Notes under the pieces: model-generated
The model's database searches: none
Told to the model about the DNA's origin: nothing
Seen by the model: the letters and a program-made list of their open reading frames with translations, nothing else
Position numbers and translations under genes: made by a program
Origin: Condylostoma magnum
Lineage: Eukaryota; Ciliophora; Heterotrichea; Heterotrichida; Condylostomatidae
Length of the DNA: 23,072 bases
Reading direction: 5' to 3'
Assembly: GCA_920105805.1 (NCBI GenBank)
Contig: CAKKTI010000126.1
Location: forward strand, 18,760-41,831
Shown: positions 19,868-23,072 of the stretch, one piece after another
How the letters are laid out: every line of letters begins with the position of its first letter
Position numbering within the stretch: position 1 is the stretch's first letter

Positions 19868-22800
19868 CTATATATAGTATCTAGCTTCCTTCTCAAAATT
19901 AAATATTACTCTATCATGAGCTGGCGATAATGAGTAATCTTGTTATTGCATTGGTGATTAAAGATAAATATCATCAAAATAATTAGTATTCCTTTAGTAC
20001 TCGTTATTTAGGATTTCCGGTTCTTCATATTAATTAAACACAACCTAGCAATTCTAGTTACTTAATTAATCATACTCCTCACAATATTAAGAAAAAGGTA
20101 TACTAGACCCCCTCGCTGTAGTTTTCCTTTATTTAGCAGGAGAGTTTGATTTACTATAGCCTATAATGATCTCAAACTAATTCTAGGAAATAGATTAAGA
20201 CGACTCTTCAGATTTGACGCTTTCTTAAGATTAAACTTTATTTCTATCTTTGCACTTCTTAATTCTCTACCACCATGATTCAATTACAGTAATTATCATG
20301 TATATTATCTATATTCCAAAGATTACAATCACTAATATGATAATCAATAATTCGTATAAAGCTTTATCCTCATCTTCCAATGGCTCTAAATAAAAGGAAA
20401 CTATGATAAAAATAGTCAAAATGAGAAATTCGCCTATAGCATCAAAAATATTCCTTAATTTTTCCTTAAATGGTCTAAGAATCAAAATAAATGCCAAATT
20501 GATAAAAGTGTGAGTTATGTTGGAGATGCATTGAATATAGGGATAATTAATCATTACTAGTTAAACTCACATATAGAAAAATCTTCTGATAATAAACCAG
20601 TAGTAAAACCAATAAAGCAATTAGTTACCTTCTAGCCTAAATTCCTCATACAAGGTTTCAAACGTTTTAAAAGTAGCTTTATTCTCCTCATTTCCTTAAT
20701 CCAAGGCAAATTAAACAGTTCTTTTAAACAAAATAAACAGTCCAAATGGTGTGATGATAACAGCTATTAATGTAATTATCCCAGACAGCGTATTACCCAG
20801 TTACTGGTTACTAGAAAACTCAAATGAGTACATCTACAAGAAGGCAGGAATTCCTACCTCTATATAAGCTTCAAGTCAAAATCTTATAATAAGATTCCAC
20901 TTATAATTATCACATATCTTTTAAAAGTAATTTGCTATTTTAGCACATTTAACCTTTCTCAGTATATTAAAAACAGGTCATAGTGCAATCCAGCCTATCA
21001 AAGTAGTTCATAGATTGCCACAGCCTAATAGGTACTGATTCGTGCCATAGCCATTACGCTCACTTAGTTCATTTCTAGGACTCCCTTCCTCATATATTAC
21101 ATAAGCAAAAGCATTGGGGATTATACTGTAATGCAGAATAGCTGCAAAGAATTCAGAAAGATTTGTAGTCAGGGAAACATTAGTAAGGGGTATAAAGGCT
21201 AAGATTTGGATTGAGTTAATCAAAGCCCAGATTACTTTCAAGTTTCCAGTCATCATTCATGCAAGAATTGTAGCTCCAAGGGCACTTTAGGCAGCTGTTT
21301 GTGTTTAGTCACTTAGTTCACTATTTGTAATGGTTTCTTGTTGTATAGGAACTTGTACTGAGTCCTAGGCTGATTAATCGCCTTCTGGACTTGTTAGTGT
21401 GATTTTGACACTATTTGTAATTTCTTAGATTTTTATTTAAAAGATACCATTTTCTAGTTGTTCTAATTCGAAATTTACAACTTCTTTTCCGTCGATTTCT
21501 ATATAAAAGTTGTCTTATGTAGCTTCAAACCACAAATTATCAACTTAAACAGTTATTGTTTACTGATGTATATGAGTAATTTTCAGGGATATCACAGCCT
21601 TTTCACATACATTATCTTTTAAAATATACTCATTATAGCACTTCTAGCACTAGTTTGTGCTGTCTGAACACTCTAAACAGTTCTCAGTACAACTACAATT
21701 TTTGATACATTAGCAATTCTAATCATCATCAAGCTAAAAATTATTCTAGCATACACATTATCCGTTTTATACAATCATATTATCTTAATTGCAAGTTTCA
21801 CATTCCAGTTTTTCTCCATTTTTGCAAGATTTACAAGGAAGAGAGCAAATTTCACATACATTTTTAGCTGTGTTTTTCCAATATCCTTCACTGCACTCAG
21901 TTTCACATTTGTTTGACATAGGATTAAACACTTAATCAGGATTTTAACATTGGCATTAATTAGGACATTATCTACAGACTCAGTTATTTTCTATTATAGT
22001 CATATAAAATCCTTCAGTGCATTCGCAGGTTTCATCCTTCTATATGGAATTATCAGGGCAGATACATTAATTATTAGAGTCCAATTTCATTAGTTCAGAT
22101 ATGCATGATTCACATTATTATCCAACTGAAGAATCTTAGCAACTTTTGCAAGGTGATTAGCAAGTTTCACATTAATTAGAGTTAAGATCTCGTCATTAGT
22201 TTGCCTAGCATTCTGGAATACACTGTAAAGTTGTAGGGTTGTTTGATACATTATCAAAACCTTGATTGCATTGACATTATTATTAGGTTAATTGACTATT
22301 TTCAGGACATTCACATGAGGAAGAAGTTTAATTGTATGTGAAAGAGGATTTGCATATGCATTGTCCAACAGTTTATTGGTTTAATTCGGCATATGTGTCA
22401 ATGCAGCTTAGACACATAGTTTATGAAGAATTTAAGCAGTCTTTGCAAGATGGATGGCAATGTTAGCAAGCTGGGTTAGCGATAGATGCATCTGGATATG
22501 TTGTCGTTGGACAAGTTTATGCACAACTTCCATTGGGCTATATGTAATATGTGCTTTGACATTTTTAGCAAGTTAAGTTGTCAGTACACTCATCACAATT
22601 TGTTATGCAATTAGCACAAGCTGGATTAGTAAGTGTTGCATCTGGATATTTTGCTATTGGGCATGTTTATGAGCAACTTCCATCAGGCTATATGTAATAT
22701 GTACTTTGACATTTTTAGCAGGATAAGTTATCAGTACATTCATCACAATTAGCTATACAATTGGAACAAGCTGGATTAGTAAGTGCTGCATCTGGATATG

Positions 22801-23072
22801 TTGTGGTTGGACAAGTTTATGCACAGCTTCCATCAGGCTATATGTAATATGTACTTTGACATTTTTAGCAGGATAAGCTGTCAGTACATTCATCACAATT
22901 TGCTATACAATTGGAGCAAGCTGGATTAGTAAGTGTTGCATCTGGATATGTTGTTGTTGGACAAGTTTGCGCACAACTTCCATCAGGCTATATGTAATAT
23001 GTACTTTGACATTTTTAGCAGGATAAGTTATCAGTACATTCATCACAATTAGCTATACAATTGGAACAAGCT
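19868..23072 (-). CDS. Large Cys-rich multi-pass surface protein, N-terminus beyond the window
   Basis: One frame runs from the right edge to TAG 19870-19868, about 1067 codons visible. The first 490 or so residues are furin/TNFR-like Cys repeats, beginning with near-identical 50-residue units (CSNCIANCDECTDNLSCQK). A short beta-rich segment follows (NFELEQLENGIFQIKIQE). Then comes a membrane domain from about 21280 to 20270 with several hydrophobic helices (ALINSIQILAFIPL, SGIITLIAVIITPFGLFILF, FINLAFILILRPF, EFLILTIFIIVSFYLEP and LLIIILVIVIFG). The cytosolic tail of 130 residues is Ser/Gln-rich and acidic and ends FNFEKEARYYI. This plan is common among ciliate surface proteins; the LINSIQ segment is typical, from memory. 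It resembles the giant gene at 8007 in layout, without clear close identity. The last 24 codons lack TAA/TAG/TGA. Confidence 0.85.
22471..23072 (-). repeat. 150-bp tandem repeats encoding 50-residue Cys-rich units
   Basis: Four units begin at 22471, 22621, 22771 and 22921, each exactly 150 bp, and a fifth begins at 23071. The marker CTGGATTAG (CTGGGTTAG in the first) followed by TGCATCTGGATAT recurs at the same offset. The three right-hand units differ at only a few bases; the leftmost is more diverged. Each encodes a unit with six or more Cys and the ending CPTTTYPDATLTNP or a variant. The array continues out of the window. Confidence 0.93.

Noticed and set aside
1-23072. Karyorelict-type code (UAR = Gln, UGA as the only stop)
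   Set aside because: Several secure genes (15464-16084, 16601-18214, 18229-19749) have no in-frame TGA near their ends and would run deep into antisense sequence; TAA or TAG must terminate.
1-23072. Blastocrithidia-type code (UAR = Glu)
   Set aside because: RCC1 GQLG motifs place TAA and TAG at a conserved Gln, and Gln-rich coiled coils also fit Gln better than Glu.
1-23072. tRNA genes, transposons, CRISPR or virus-like elements
   Set aside because: No cloverleaf-like conserved boxes, terminal inverted repeats, transposase motifs or spacer-repeat arrays were seen by eye; the only repeats are inside protein-coding genes.

Overview
The window reads as gene-dense, AT-rich nuclear DNA of a ciliate that uses TAA and TAG for glutamine and TGA for tryptophan, and still terminates translation at these same codons near gene ends. 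The clearest proof is the RCC1-like gene at 16601-18214. Its conserved blade tryptophans are TGA in four places and its conserved GQLG glutamines are TAA, TAG or CAG in one unbroken frame. Several genes end at TAG or TAA with no in-frame TGA soon after, so a code with UGA as the only stop (karyorelict type) does not fit. The code known from the heterotrich Condylostoma (NCBI table 28) does. Almost no non-coding space remains, which suggests a macronuclear genome. No tRNA, rRNA, transposon or virus-like element was recognised.

Layout, left to right. (1) 2-1753 (+): 3' part of an unrecognised gene. (2) 1770-4082 (-): coiled-coil protein with a Ser/Lys-rich stretch and a C-terminal CxxC / NPWNKMP block like DUF4795/QRICH2 proteins. 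(3) 4134-4910 (+) and (4) 4951-5544 (+): two unknown proteins. (5) 5603-6303 (+): short ribophorin II/Swp1-type oligosaccharyltransferase subunit, with a possible 14-nt intron. (6) 6329-7885 (+): MFS sugar-porter-like transporter. (7) 8007-14078 (+): 2023-residue surface protein made of a signal peptide, about seven beta modules, furin-like Cys repeats, one LNR, a multi-pass membrane domain and a cytosolic tail with four repeats. (8) 14075-14818 (-): unknown protein whose reality competes with a plus-strand reading. (9) 14817-15396 (+): unknown Cys-containing acidic-tailed protein. (10) 15464-16084 (-): basic coiled-coil protein. (11) 16090-16575 (+): Nudix-fold protein that has lost catalytic glutamates. 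(12) 16601-18214 (+): RCC1-like protein with a coiled coil. (13) 18229-19749 (-): WD40 protein. (14) 19868 to beyond 23072 (-): second large Cys-rich multi-pass surface protein, with 150-bp tandem repeats at the right edge.

The genes do not form one pathway. Shared architecture is the theme: convergent stops about 15 nt apart or overlapping, divergent starts as close as 5 nt, and tandem genes 25 to 120 nt apart. Such spacing leaves room only for very short untranslated regions, which suits a termination system that reads a stop codon as a stop only near the mRNA end. Because no codon is an absolute stop, every frame is open. Frames were therefore chosen on homology, composition, start and stop placement, and loss of TAA/TAG/TGA near the end; where these conflict the entry says so.
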